Source: Strongylocentrotus droebachiensis (taxonomy: Eukaryota > Echinodermata > Echinoidea > Camarodonta > Strongylocentrotidae). Taken from it: a DNA stretch of 64,000 bases. Position 1 is the stretch's first letter; every line of letters begins with the position of its first letter. The stretch spans positions 45,001 to 109,000 of the forward strand of contig JAVYIG010006357.1 in assembly GCA_035222895.1 (NCBI GenBank). The letters are read 5' to 3'. A program made the position numbers and the translations under genes. The notes beneath the pieces were generated by a model. The model was given only the letters and a program-made list of their open reading frames with translations. It had not been told where the DNA came from and did no database searches. Shown here in pieces: positions 30,275 to 49,300 of the stretch.

Positions 30275-30480
30275 ATGAATATGACAGACAAAGAAAGCGG
30301 ACAAAATATACAGTTCCTCAGGTAGACAAAGGAACATCCCTTCACTGCTATTATGTAAAAAGGTAAATATGCATGTGACACCTGTTCTACACATTTTTAC
30401 ATAATAGCAGTGAAGGGATGTTCCTTTGTCTACTTGAGAAACTGTATATTTTGTCCGCTTTCTTTGTCAGTCATGTTCAT
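30275..30480. mobile_element. Fold-back element with 87-bp arms
   Basis: Arms 30275-30361 and 30394-30480 pair almost perfectly (ATGACAGACAAAGAAAGCGG against CCGCTTTCTTTGTCAG), around a 32-bp loop. It is intergenic, and a TACATGT word lies just outside each end. Confidence 0.85.
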
Positions 30481-30617
30481 AGTACATGTACCGGTATTCA
30501 CAATGTATTTATGTATTTATGTATTTATTTATCCACAGTACTTTCTCTCTCTCTCTCCTTTAATACAGGTCTGTCTTTCTTTTTTCTCTGTCTGTCTCTC
30601 TTTCTTAGTCCTTTGTA

Positions 30618-31797
30618 ATACCGTAATTAACGTTGTATAAACCGCCCTCGTGTATTAACCGCACCCCTCTTTTTCGCCCTTAATTTTTTTTTTTTTTTTT
30701 TTTTGCCGACTTTTTTTTTCCGACTTAAAAAACAGTAGAGGACCTAGGATAGAACCTTGTGGTACGCCGTGTACCGTATTTTCCGGCGTAAAGGCCGCAG
30801 TATTTTCGGGTGAGAAAAAATCAAAAAGTCGGGGTGCGGCGTATACGCAACAACAACAAAATTCAGCGGTCAAAACATCACGTCCATTTGCACGTATGGG
30901 ACTATAGGAACGGTAGCATGACTAGACAACGGTACAGGACAATTCTAGAATAACTCCACACAACTTACCGACAATTTTATGTTGCATAGTTGACATGAAG
31001 ACGAAAAAACTTATTTTTCTAATAAAATCTGCCGACAGATCTAGATCTAAGTCCGTACCATTGCATCGCCAAAAAGTAAACAAAGGGACAGGCTAGGCCG
31101 TTACTTACGGAGCTAGCTGCCGCGCAACGCAACTGCGCAGGTCGAAAAATGCTATTTCGGATTACACCGCACATCGAGGAAGGGGTATTGTAGGATACCA
31201 AATCTGCGTACGATACAGTACTAGCTTAAAAGTCGATAAGATCTGCTAAATTATGATCATTTTTGAGGTTAACTTCTTGTTGATTTATAAGAATATTGAT
31301 GAATTTGGTATAGTTTGTAAAAAAAAAGGGTGTTCTACAAGAAAATTACGATCATTTTGTTTGGTCCGTTTTTTTTTTCTCTCTCTTTTTTTTTTTTTTT
31401 TTTTTAGTTTTTTTTTTTTTTTTTTTTTTTCCTCTACGAAATGTCAAAGTTGGGGGTGCGGCCTATACGGCCTTTACGCCGGCAAATACGGTAATAGAAG
31501 AAAAATTGGAGGAATTATTATTATAAACTATACATATTGAAATCTATCAGAAAGATTACCGGTACTTTCAAAGCAAGATGACAGACAAATTTGAGTGTTG
31601 TTCTAGTTTCCAAGTGGTGAGTCAACACACCGATTACTGAGCTGGGAAACATTGCCAGGCATAGCGCCAGGTGGAGGGGAATAAATCGAAACTTTTATTT
31701 TTTTTTTTTTTTGGTGTACCGTGTATAAACCGCACCCCCGACTTTGAATTTTTTTTCGGCGGCAAAAAGGTGCGGTTAATACACTGTTAATTACGGT
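30618..31797. mobile_element. Nested TIR elements (ACCGTAATTAAC and ACCGTATTTTCCGG ends)
   Basis: The outer pair is TACCGTAATTAACGTTGTAT at 30618 and the inverse ACACTGTTAATTACGGTA near 31797. The inner pair is TACCGTATTTTCCGGCGTAA near 30772 and the inverse TTTACGCCGGCAAATACGGT near 31492. Both pairs share a subterminal GGGTGCGG block and poly(T), so they look like relatives, one inside the other. No transposase is visible. Confidence 0.7.
30731..30770 (-). pseudogene. Tiny LINE reverse transcriptase shard (GVPQGS motif)
   Basis: The minus strand reads VHGVPQGSILGPLLFFK, the conserved RT motif B region of LINEs. Similarity stops abruptly on both sides in TIR-element sequence, so only about 40 bp of a former LINE survives between transposon ends. 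Confidence 0.7.
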
Positions 31798-31861
31798 ACT
31801 TCCTAAATGACAGACATCGATAAAGAATATCCTTGTTTGTTTGGACGATCCTTATTTTCAG

Positions 31862-32045
31862 ACTAGCGCCCCTACTGGTCCAATTGAAACCAATTGACGT
31901 CCCATTAAAGTCTAATGGGGTCTAGTCCAATTGGTCCGATAGGGCCAATCTGGACTATTGAAACCTGTTAAAACTAAAATCTATTGAGACCCAATTAAAA
32001 CCAATTGAAAATTTAATTGGTGTTCAATTGGGTTCAATTGGATTT
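31862..32045. repeat. Degenerate CCAATTGAAA array
   Basis: The words CCAATTG, CAATTGAAACC, CAATTGGT and CCAATTAAAACC recur in both orientations over about 180 bp, many forming the palindrome CCAATTGG. The periodicity is irregular. Confidence 0.65.
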
Positions 32046-33133
32046 TCGTCTTGAGTGGTAAGTTATCTGATTGTGCATTGAATGAGGATGATTCAGAGCT
32101 ACCAAGTATCACGCATTAGGCATGACATCACGCATTTCGACGGTCTGAAAATGCTCTTACGCACGACGCGTGCGCTAGATTTTGAAAAACCGCTATACCT
32201 TATACGTGTGTTATACCCTTGCACGCGTGCTCGCGCGCCGAATCATGCAAATGTCACGCATTGCCGATCTTTGAACTTGGCGTCTATGATGATTTCCTGA
32301 TGTGACTAAAACCATTCCAGCAAACCATTCCAGCAAAAAATGCCATCGTTTACTGGAAAAGAATGATATTGACAAAATCCAATTTTTGATGACCACACGT
32401 CTTCATGGACATTTGGACATCATTTAGCTTTTTCACTGAATAACCAGACGAAGTTGTGTCATCAACATTATTGTCACTCAGTATTACAACATTCTTCTGA
32501 CTCTGGCAGCAGATTTACAACTGCAAATAATAACATGCATTCATCATTCATGCACACAATAATGCCACTGGTCTTTCTTCTCACATACTGCACATCATGT
32601 ACCTCACAAAAACACCGGGGACGCAACTGCATGCACTCAATCATAGCATCACGAGCAGACTTGCGACTCTAGCCAAATGACATTCATCTCAATGACGTGT
32701 ACGATAACGATAGAATTTATAGGGCCAATGAATACACAGAAATACATTTTTCGCAGCGGCTTTTCCAGATTTTCATGGTAACATATGAACAGGATAGTTT
32801 TCAAAAATGAATCAATCCACCTTCATTACACTAAAGTAAGTAAATTTACCTGCTAGAAGCCAGAAACAGTTCTTGTTTTCGTTCCTGGTCGTATGCACTA
32901 CCACTACCACTACCAGCTGTACTAATGTAGATCCTTCAGTAGTTGCAGTTTACAGGAGTTTTTGAGAAATTTCGCCACAGAAATTATCGTAGTCTAATGA
33001 AACTGACGTTTTAGAATCAATCTTTTCACGGGTCCAGTGGCCAAGAACGTGAATAGCATTTCCCGAAATTGATAAATAGTCTAGAGAGGGTGAATTAAGT
33101 CTCCTCCAGACGGGTACCTAAAATGTACCTATG
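32046..33133. other. Intergenic DNA, no gene seen
   Basis: Mixed-composition DNA without repeats I recognise. Short open frames have no homology that I can see. Confidence 0.5.
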
Positions 33134-33141
33134 CATCCTTG

Positions 33142-33351
33142 CAGTGGCGGATCCAGGGGGGGGGGGGGGGGGGGGGGGGGGGGGTGCAAATTTTCAAATT
33201 TTCGAGGACCAAAAAAAAGAAAATGTGCTCACTACCTCCTCCCCCCCCCCCCAACTGAGCAACTTTTTGGCGCGATTTTCGAATTTTCGGGAGCAAAAAA
33301 AAAAAAAAAAAATTGGGCCCCCTCCCCTCAGAAATCCTGGATCTGCACCTG
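33142..33351. mobile_element. hAT-like MITE with 8-bp target duplication
   Basis: Termini CAGTGGCGGATCCAGG and CCTGGATCTGCACCTG are inverted. CATCCTTG flanks exactly on both sides (33134-33141 and 33352-33359). An 8-bp duplication is the hAT hallmark. The interior has long poly(G)/poly(C) and poly(A) runs. Confidence 0.85.
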
Positions 33352-33842
33352 CATCCTTGTGTAACATGTTATGACCTATTTTTTTATTGTTAAATTGTCT
33401 GAGCCTCCAGGGCCGTGAAGGCCTATAAATATATAAAGAGCTGGCAGGTGCTTCCAGCAACTATGTCATTAAAATGAAATATAAAAGATACTGCCTAAAA
33501 GAGCAAACATTGATCAGCCTTTTGTTTAAATCATAAACTTACAAATAACAACTAAAGACTACTTTCTAGGGACAAAAAAATATTTGAACCCCCCCCCCCC
33601 CCTCAAATTTGCACAAACAATATATCATGTAAATATATAACCGATAGAAATTTTATGCAAATAATGGATTTGAGGCATTTTGTATACCGTAATGAACCTC
33701 ATAAACAGTATAGGACTACCACTGGCAAATTAAGGGGGCTCAACCAGACTGTACATGCTGCGCCCCTCCCCCTTAGATACCTGCATTTTACATACATTTA
33801 GTAAACAAGTCTAAAAATCCCAGGGGGGGGGGGTTGGGTTGT

Positions 33843-34100
33843 GGGGGTACTCACATATTAAGACATACAGGGGTGTGGCGTTCTAATGGGTCACTTTTTC
33901 ACAAAAATCTCTAAACATGGGTCCCATGTTTAACAAAAATATCCCTAAACACGGGTCCACTTTTTCAAAATAGTGAAAAATGGGCTTTACTTCTGGAAAA
34001 ATCCCCCAACGACCCTTTAAAATGAGTAAGGGTTTCGAGGCTTGAGCAGCACACCCCTGTGCAAACCAAATCTGAGTACTCCCCCCCCCCCCCCCCCCCC
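33843..34100. mobile_element. TIR repeat with GGGGGTACTCA ends
   Basis: GGGGGTACTCACATATT on the left is inverted as ATCTGAGTACTCCCCCC on the right. AGGGGTGTGGCG is inverted as CACACCCCT further in. Internal ACATGGGTCCCATGT-like words repeat. Homopolymer runs blur the exact ends. Confidence 0.6.
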
Positions 34101-34572
34101 GGCTAAAAACGAACAAAAGATATATAGTACCTTGAGTGTGCAGGAAAGGCAAAAGGCCGCTGCCGGTGTAGTAAATATTCAACATCATCATTATCATCTT
34201 GATTTCTTCTCTCCTTCTTATTGAAATAATAATCTTCTTTGTCATAAATCATATTCGGTATCATGATTTGCACAAGAATTTTTACAGAAATTAATTGTAT
34301 ATCAATATCACATTCTTGACAATTTTGGATTCTAACTGAATACGTAGTTGCCGCCACTACAATGAATCCGTGTGTCTATGATAGCAAGAGAAAAAGTGGG
34401 TCTGAAATCAGACTACTGTAGGAGGGGATTTTCCCCATAACCCAAGCGCCCGCCTACATGTACGTGGAGTAAGTCTACTGATAGATCCATTGATTGGTCT
34501 ATATGGCCATTGCAAGTGCATTATTATGTACACATGTACGTACGCGTGCGTTAGATACAGTCAGTAATCAAA
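34101..34572 (+). other. SELENOO upstream region
   Basis: This is the 470 bp before the SELENOO ATG. No TATA box at a convincing distance and no CpG-rich patch is evident. The 5' UTR probably lies here, but its start cannot be read from the sequence. Confidence 0.4.
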
Positions 34573-42793
<8,221 letters not shown>

Positions 42794-42929
42794 TGAAAGA
42801 GAGCAGTATATAAAGAGAGAGAGAGATATAGAGCGAACGAGGGAGAGAGAGAAGGGGGGGGGGAGAGAAATAGATATGGTGGTATGTGTCGGTAATAGGG
42901 TAGGGGAAGAGGTAGAGTGAGAGGGAGGG

Positions 42930-42938
42930 AGGGAGGGG

Positions 42939-42975
<37 letters not shown>
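42930..42975. repeat. (GA)n tract just after SELENOO
   Basis: A longer GA/GGA-rich zone runs from 42816 and becomes pure (GA)n here. It lies within the first 180 bp after the SELENOO stop, so it is probably in the 3' UTR. Confidence 0.85.
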
Positions 42976-42977
<2 letters not shown>

Positions 42978-43009
42978 AAAAGTGGATAGAGAATGATTGT
43001 GTATTCTCT

Positions 43010-43207
43010 TTTAAAGCTCCTCTGCAATAGTTTGACCAGGAGGGATTAGACCTACCTGTGTGGTCACCAACAGGTGGTTATCTCATAATATCAGCTCTCA
43101 ATTAACATAAGAAAAAGGGGACCCTGGGAAACCAATGGTCACCGATTAGGCATTGTGTGCTATATAGAGGGCGCAAGTAGCTACAAGTAGTGCAGTGGGG
43201 CTTTAAA
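43010..43207 (+). mobile_element. TIR family 1 (MITE), copy 4
   Basis: Starts TTTTAAAGCTCCTCTGCAA and ends AGTGCAGTGGGGCTTTAAAG, inverted termini typical of the family. It lies about 215 bp beyond the SELENOO stop, probably within its 3' UTR or just outside it. Confidence 0.8.
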
Positions 43208-43423
43208 GACACATAAAAGTGGGCTATTATAGGGGATTTGACACCTACAGGTGTTTACCGAATAACAGGTGTTGTCAATCACTAGGATTAGCCTTAAGTT
43301 TTATGACCAACAATCTTTATGTAATGCTCTGTATTTTTCGCCATATGGTTATCTGACAGTTGCACCACCAAAAGACTCTAGTTGAGGGGGCATTTCTTGA
43401 TTGACCAACAGGTTTGCTGTGTG

Positions 43424-43463
43424 CAGACTTGAATACCCATCACTGGGATTTCCTCCAAGTCTG
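43424..43463 (+). other. Stem-loop downstream of SELENOO
   Basis: CAGACTTG (43424-43431) pairs exactly with CAAGTCTG (43456-43463). Inside, CCCA pairs with TGGG around TCAC. It lies about 630 bp past the stop. The SECIS core (ATGA, apical AA, GA) is absent, so it is not offered as a Sec insertion element. Confidence 0.4.
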
Positions 43464-44649
43464 GGGTCGGCGAATTATCACTTTCTTGAACATGGAAACT
43501 GACGACCCACCCATACACTTTAAATTACTTCGGCGCACTATTGGAGAACAGGGTATAAAATACAGAGAGAGATTATAACACAGTAACCACATTTGAGATG
43601 ATCAAATGTATTAAGTGCCTTCAATGTATATTTATCATGGATTAAAGGTAATAACTTTTTTCAACAAAAACTTTCTTGTGTATTGTTGATTTCTCGTTGT
43701 TTGAAGTGTCACTGCTGGTAAAGTATACCCATAACCATATAGTTTGAAAATACACAGACTGACTAATACAACACGATTCAGTGAGATCAAAATAATCACA
43801 GCATATTTATTCATCAGAAAGAAACATTAACTTTCAATCCTGGTTTCATAAATATGTCACCTATAGATTAGGTAGTTTCATAGAACAAATCACTTCATTT
43901 ACAATTCTGTACAAATATACCTGTATCAAATTTCCGCCAAACTTATGACATATCATATTCCAATCCTCTGTTACTTTTTCTTCAAAAAACCAACTGTTTG
44001 TACCAATGTTATAGTTATCCGTTTTTTTTTTTTCCTGCATACATCATCCAAAGTGTTGCTCCACCAAACAAGCGAGAGAAGAGTAGAGAGAGCAGGGAAG
44101 AGGGAGGGAGAGAGAGGATTAGAGGGAGGAGGTGAGAGAGAGAGAGAGAAGAGTAGAGGGAAGGGGCGGGAGGGAGAGAGAGAGGGGGTATAGAAAAAAA
44201 AAGGTTAATGAAAAAGAGAGGTGGGAGAGAATGTCAAGAGAGTAGAGATAAAAGAAAGAGTGCGAAAAGAATGAGGAAGAAAAGAGCTAGAAAGGAATGA
44301 GGGAGAAAAGAGAGAACCAGAAAACAAGAAAACACTTTTCTAGTGTGTACCATATTTAATGATTAGGTTTAAACATAACAGGGAGAATTAACAAAAGCTC
44401 AAATTTACAAGGAAAGCCAATATTAATAGCAAAGTTGGTTATGACATCTTTCCAAAAATCATGACATTCTTCATGTTTGTCCAGTTTCTTTCCATTTCTC
44501 CTTTTATTATACCAGCTAATATCAGGATGGACTTCTGGAACCTTTATAAGAAAAGTTGTTATGATAAAAAAAAACTTTGCAAGTACATGCAGTACTAGAG
44601 TTGCATATGTGCACAGATTCATGAACATTTACAGCAAGGTTTCTTTACT

Positions 44650-45036
44650 CTTAAAGGGATCCGGTAACTTTGTCTCAGATTCTGAAACAAAATCCGGGAT
44701 TTAGCTTAGGCTGCTATGATAATTATAAACCTTTATGTCAGTCAGGAACTCCGTGATTTTTACAAGCCGATCGCCTGTCTGATTAACAAGATATTTATGA
44801 TTGAAATTACAAATTTTGAAAAACGTTCGCCGGACGGTTTTCATAACACTACTGTCTATTAGGGAAAACGAGTATGGTAAAACCGGTCACTCAAAGATTT
44901 TTACTTTTTTGAGGCACTTCTTGATCATTTTGAAGCGCGATATTTTTAGGGCTTCAATATTACTCCATATCACAGACACTGATAACACGTAGGGCCGTGT
45001 ATCTCATATTTAACATTGTTAAACGATCCCTTTAAG
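44650..45036 (+). mobile_element. TIR family 2 (MITE), copy 1
   Basis: About 387 bp with inverted ends CTTAAAGGGATC and GATCCCTTTAAG. The interior (GATTCTGAAACAAAATCC, GAGTATGGTAAAACCGGTCA, TTTTGAAGCGCG) recurs in two further copies. It lies between SELENOO and RNGTT. Confidence 0.82.
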
Positions 45037-46013
45037 CTCTATTTTCTGACAGTGCACTGAAATCATTTCTTATCTTAAAGCTGGGTGTAATGTACAAACA
45101 TGTTCATATAGTCAACAAAGATATTTCAATCCATATCCGCGACCCCAAATGGGGTGGGGCCAAACTTGTTTACTGTTTTAAATGCATACTTCTTTCTATC
45201 TTGCACTCTTGTCTAATTTCGGAACATCAATAGAGAATTATGACTGGGGAAAGTTCAGAAACCAATCTAATCCTTAAAACTTCTGATTAACTTGATGTAC
45301 ATTTATCACAAGCTACGCACTGCATCAAATATAAATGCAAAATATAGTATTGAAGTATTGCACAATAAACACGTAATGAATCCTTATACAGATCATTGCT
45401 CTTGAGTGTACAGTGTATGTTGGCAATAGCACAAAGCATCTTAATAGACCAGTTCGTAGGTAGCACATGATACATGAAATGACCCCAAATATTCACAGAT
45501 CTGTTGAACATGGAGAAGTCCCACTTGGAGCATTTTAGAATTGTCACTGGCAAAGTAACGGAGGTGCTTCATGAAACCTTTGTGTTTTCCCTCTAGAACA
45601 GAATATTTCCACCCGATTTAAGTAAATGAGTGATTTTGTAACTTTCACGTATTCGTCTCGATGGGTTCTACAATTTTTGTACAAATGACCTTCATCTGCT
45701 CATCCACAGATAGTATCTACAAACTGGTGAACAGCATCTCAAACTGATAACTTACTGCAAGAATTCAACAAACCCAAAAAAAAAAAATATCAAAGATTTC
45801 AAGTCCCATTCTCCCTCAAGGTAAAAAATGACGGCATATGTTTGTTATACCTTTGGCACAGGAATTGCTGGTAAAAGGAAATCACATTTATGTCACTGCA
45901 ACAGTCTAGACAGTGACTTGGTAAATCCTGTAGTAAAACAGCTCACAATTCCTGGTTGGTTTTACATTTGACAAGTCTCTCTAAACAAAGTCTGTTCTGT
46001 CAAACTATAACAA

Positions 46014-46140
46014 ATCTCTCTATATCTCTCTTTCAAGCTGCCCGTCTCTCTCTCTCTCTCTCTCTATTTCACTCTCATCTCTCATCTCTCTCTCTCTCTC
46101 ACTCTCTCTCATCAATCTCTATCTCTCTCTCTCCCTTCCT
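46014..46140. repeat. (CT)n tract 3' of RNGTT
   Basis: CTCTCTCT arrays with ATC interruptions, about 200-320 bp beyond the RNGTT stop (minus strand). They probably form a (GA)n stretch in its 3' UTR. Confidence 0.85.
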
Positions 46141-46332
46141 TCCCCCTCCTTTCTGATGACAAAAAGTCAATGCATGACGAGGCATGAGCAAGCTTGCAGG
46201 CTCTGCAAATCTCATGGTACGGAGTGAGGCCGAATAATGGTTCCTGTCTCATTACGGCCAAGAAATCAACCAGCTTCATTAATATCAAATTGAGTCCATT
46301 TTCTCAAAGAAATAAAAAAAACATTCCCCCTC

Positions 46333-49300
46333 TCAGTGATGGAGTGGAGCTGGAGGAGGAGGCATGAGGGAGCTTGATGGCCTGCCTGGTCCGCTGGCCA
46401 GGGATGAAGGAGGGTGGCTGTCTGTCTTCTGCTGCTTGGCAGGAGGGGGCCGAGGACTACTACTACTACTGCTGCTGCTGTTGTCTGCAGGACGTTTGTT
46501 GCTAGAAGGTTTGATGGCTTCCTTGTCGATGAAGTTCATCAGGAAATCCTTGGTGACTGGATTCTGTATACTCTGACACACAGCTGGGGATGAAGAGAGA
46601 ACATACTATTACATTTGTATTTTATTGTATTGTATTTATTTTCCATCAATTTAAAAAAAAAATCAAGAATTATGCATTTACAATCATAAAGACACACTTA
46701 TAAAAAGAAGATGGAGGGATGGCCCTACTCAGCGTTGTAAGCATAACAATGCTATTTTACAGAGGGGTCCCTGCAACTGGAGGAGGAGGCTTGAGAGAGC
46801 TTGTACTGCTCTGTAACTCTGAAACAACCATTTCTCTCATTTAGATATGCCCCTTGAATACTCTCTCAAAGTCTCACTTGTTTAAAGACACTCTTCTCTC
46901 GGTTCTCCCCATCTAGTCTTCATAGAAAATTTGCAAAAATCGAATAAAACAAAATTTCTAGTATTACATGTATCTAAACCAAAATATTGCTCTGAAAATA
47001 GACAGTGAGGTAGGAGCAACTACTGAAACCGTCATGATAATTTTGACCACCTAGATATGATGTACTTCAATGACCTTCAAACGTTGCATTCAATGGAATA
47101 GAAATGTGATAACACAAGTTGTATGAAACATGCTCTTGCAACAACTGCTACCTAGTCAATATCTTACAATAACCAAATTCTTAACTTCAACCCCGGTCCA
47201 AACTCAATTCCCAACTCCAACCCCAACAAAAAACCAACTGCAACCCCCAAACTATCCCTATATCCTGGACAAAATGAAGCTAGGAGCAATCAAATCACTG
47301 TCTGGAGCAAATGGGAGGAGTAAAATCATAGTGTAACCTACCGACGGCTGTCTTGTAGCCATTGGGAAAGCTCTTGTCCGTCCTCTCTCTCATAAACTGC
47401 CAACCTTTCTTGTTGTTGTAGGAACACTCAATGATCTTATTGTCATACTGCTTCAGGTCCTTGGTGATCTGTGCTCAAGGAAAATGAAGATTTGTCAGGT
47501 TTTTTAACTTTTTTTTTTCTTTACATTTTTATATTCTGAATTGAAATATAATGCAATTTGTTCTTAAAGTGACCCAGTAACGATTCCTCAGATTCTAAAA
47601 CAAAATCCTGGATTGAGCTCATGCTGCAATCATAATTGGAAATCAAAATTTTATTTTTGTTTTCCTAACAGTTTTTATTACACTACAGTCTATTGGAGAA
47701 AATGAGTATGGTAAAACCGGTCACTCAAAGATTTTTACTTTTTGAGGCGCTTCATGATCATTTTGAAGCTCAATTTTTTTAGGGCTTCAATATTACACCA
47801 TATCACAGACACTGATAAGATGTAGGGCAATGCATCTCAGATTTAACATTGTTAAACGATGCCTTTAATTATCAAAAGATATAACAAATTTAACATTGAG
47901 TTCTGATAAAGTTATTAAAGTGAATCTAATCTTCAATTTGAAATTACCTGCATTATATCAATTCATGACCTTCGTTTAAACTGATCTAAAGAACACTTAA
48001 AATGGAAAATAAACTTAAATGCGATATTGTATGTGTAGCTTGAGAAGTGTCCCAGATAAATTTCAGAACATTACTTTTCCTATCATAATGAACTTATCTA
48101 AGCACAACACAATGGAAATCTATGAAAGTGGAGTAAGAATAATAGATTTGACTGAGTAAGACTGACCTTCATTTGTCCAAAGGGCTGCTGTTGACCCCCG
48201 ACAAAGAGAAGACCAAGCGTCTCTGGGATGCACCTAAATTCAAGGATAAATATACAGGCTCTAGGATCATCCATGAAAATAAAACATAGCTAAACAAAAT
48301 GTCTTTACATGGGATCTTATATCTTATGCACACATCGCCAGTCTAGCCTATGTATATTAGGGTGCTTTCCAGTTGTAAAGACGAACTTGAGTATTTACAA
48401 ACTATTTCACTTTGATGCATCTGTGCGTAAATGACTTCACTAAGCTCTGGTGCCACGTTGTATTCAAAGTTCTACAACATGAATCAGGCGTTTTTTTTTT
48501 TCTTTCTGGGGGGGGGGGGGGTTGTCTGTTGATATCCCCATGAAAAATAAAGCAAAGTAGTATCAGAATTACTTTGAAGCCCCTCTGCACTAGTTTGGCA
48601 TGGAGAGATTAGACCTCCCTGCAAGGCCACTGGCAGGTGGTTATCTCATCAAATCAGCTCTCAACTAACATATTGGCTGTATAGAGGGTGCAAGTAGCTA
48701 TAAGTAGTGCAGTGGGGCTTCAAATCTGCTATTCTTTTTTATAAAACCATCACTGTAAGGTTTTAAAAGGTTTAAAAGGTTTTAAACAGAAGGGTATATG
48801 CTTGCCCTCTATTCATGCTAAAGTATTAAAGTCATAGCGGAAGTCATTCAGAGGGAGAAAATTGACAGCACCGGCCCTCCTAGGTTTACTGTACTCACCC
48901 TTCTCTCTTCACAACGGTCACCTTGATTCTGAAGTCAACAGAGTTTAGACTGGGTGGCTTCCACTTCAGTATCAGGTCACATCGTCCTGGTATGTACGGC
49001 TGTGTAAAATAAACATCAGGGATGCCAGTTAGAGTTGATCAGAGGGCCTGAAAATCACCTAGAATGAGCTATTTTGTACACAAACTATGATCTGAAAATA
49101 ACTTGCCAGGGCCTGAATTCATCAGTTCAGGCTATTACCTGAAAACTGGCAACCCTGAAACATGGAGAGCCAATTGCATCTTCCAGAAAAATGACGCTAT
49201 TACTCCCACCCCCCCTCATTTCTTTAGACGAAGCAATAGCAACAAAAAACAAAGAAAAAACATTCTGAAAATTAAGTTGTAGGTAACCATTGGGTCGTTG

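Noticed and set aside
43303-43356. Possible SECIS (ATGA to CTGA, about 50 nt apart)
   Set aside because: The bases next to the two motifs do not pair into a helix.
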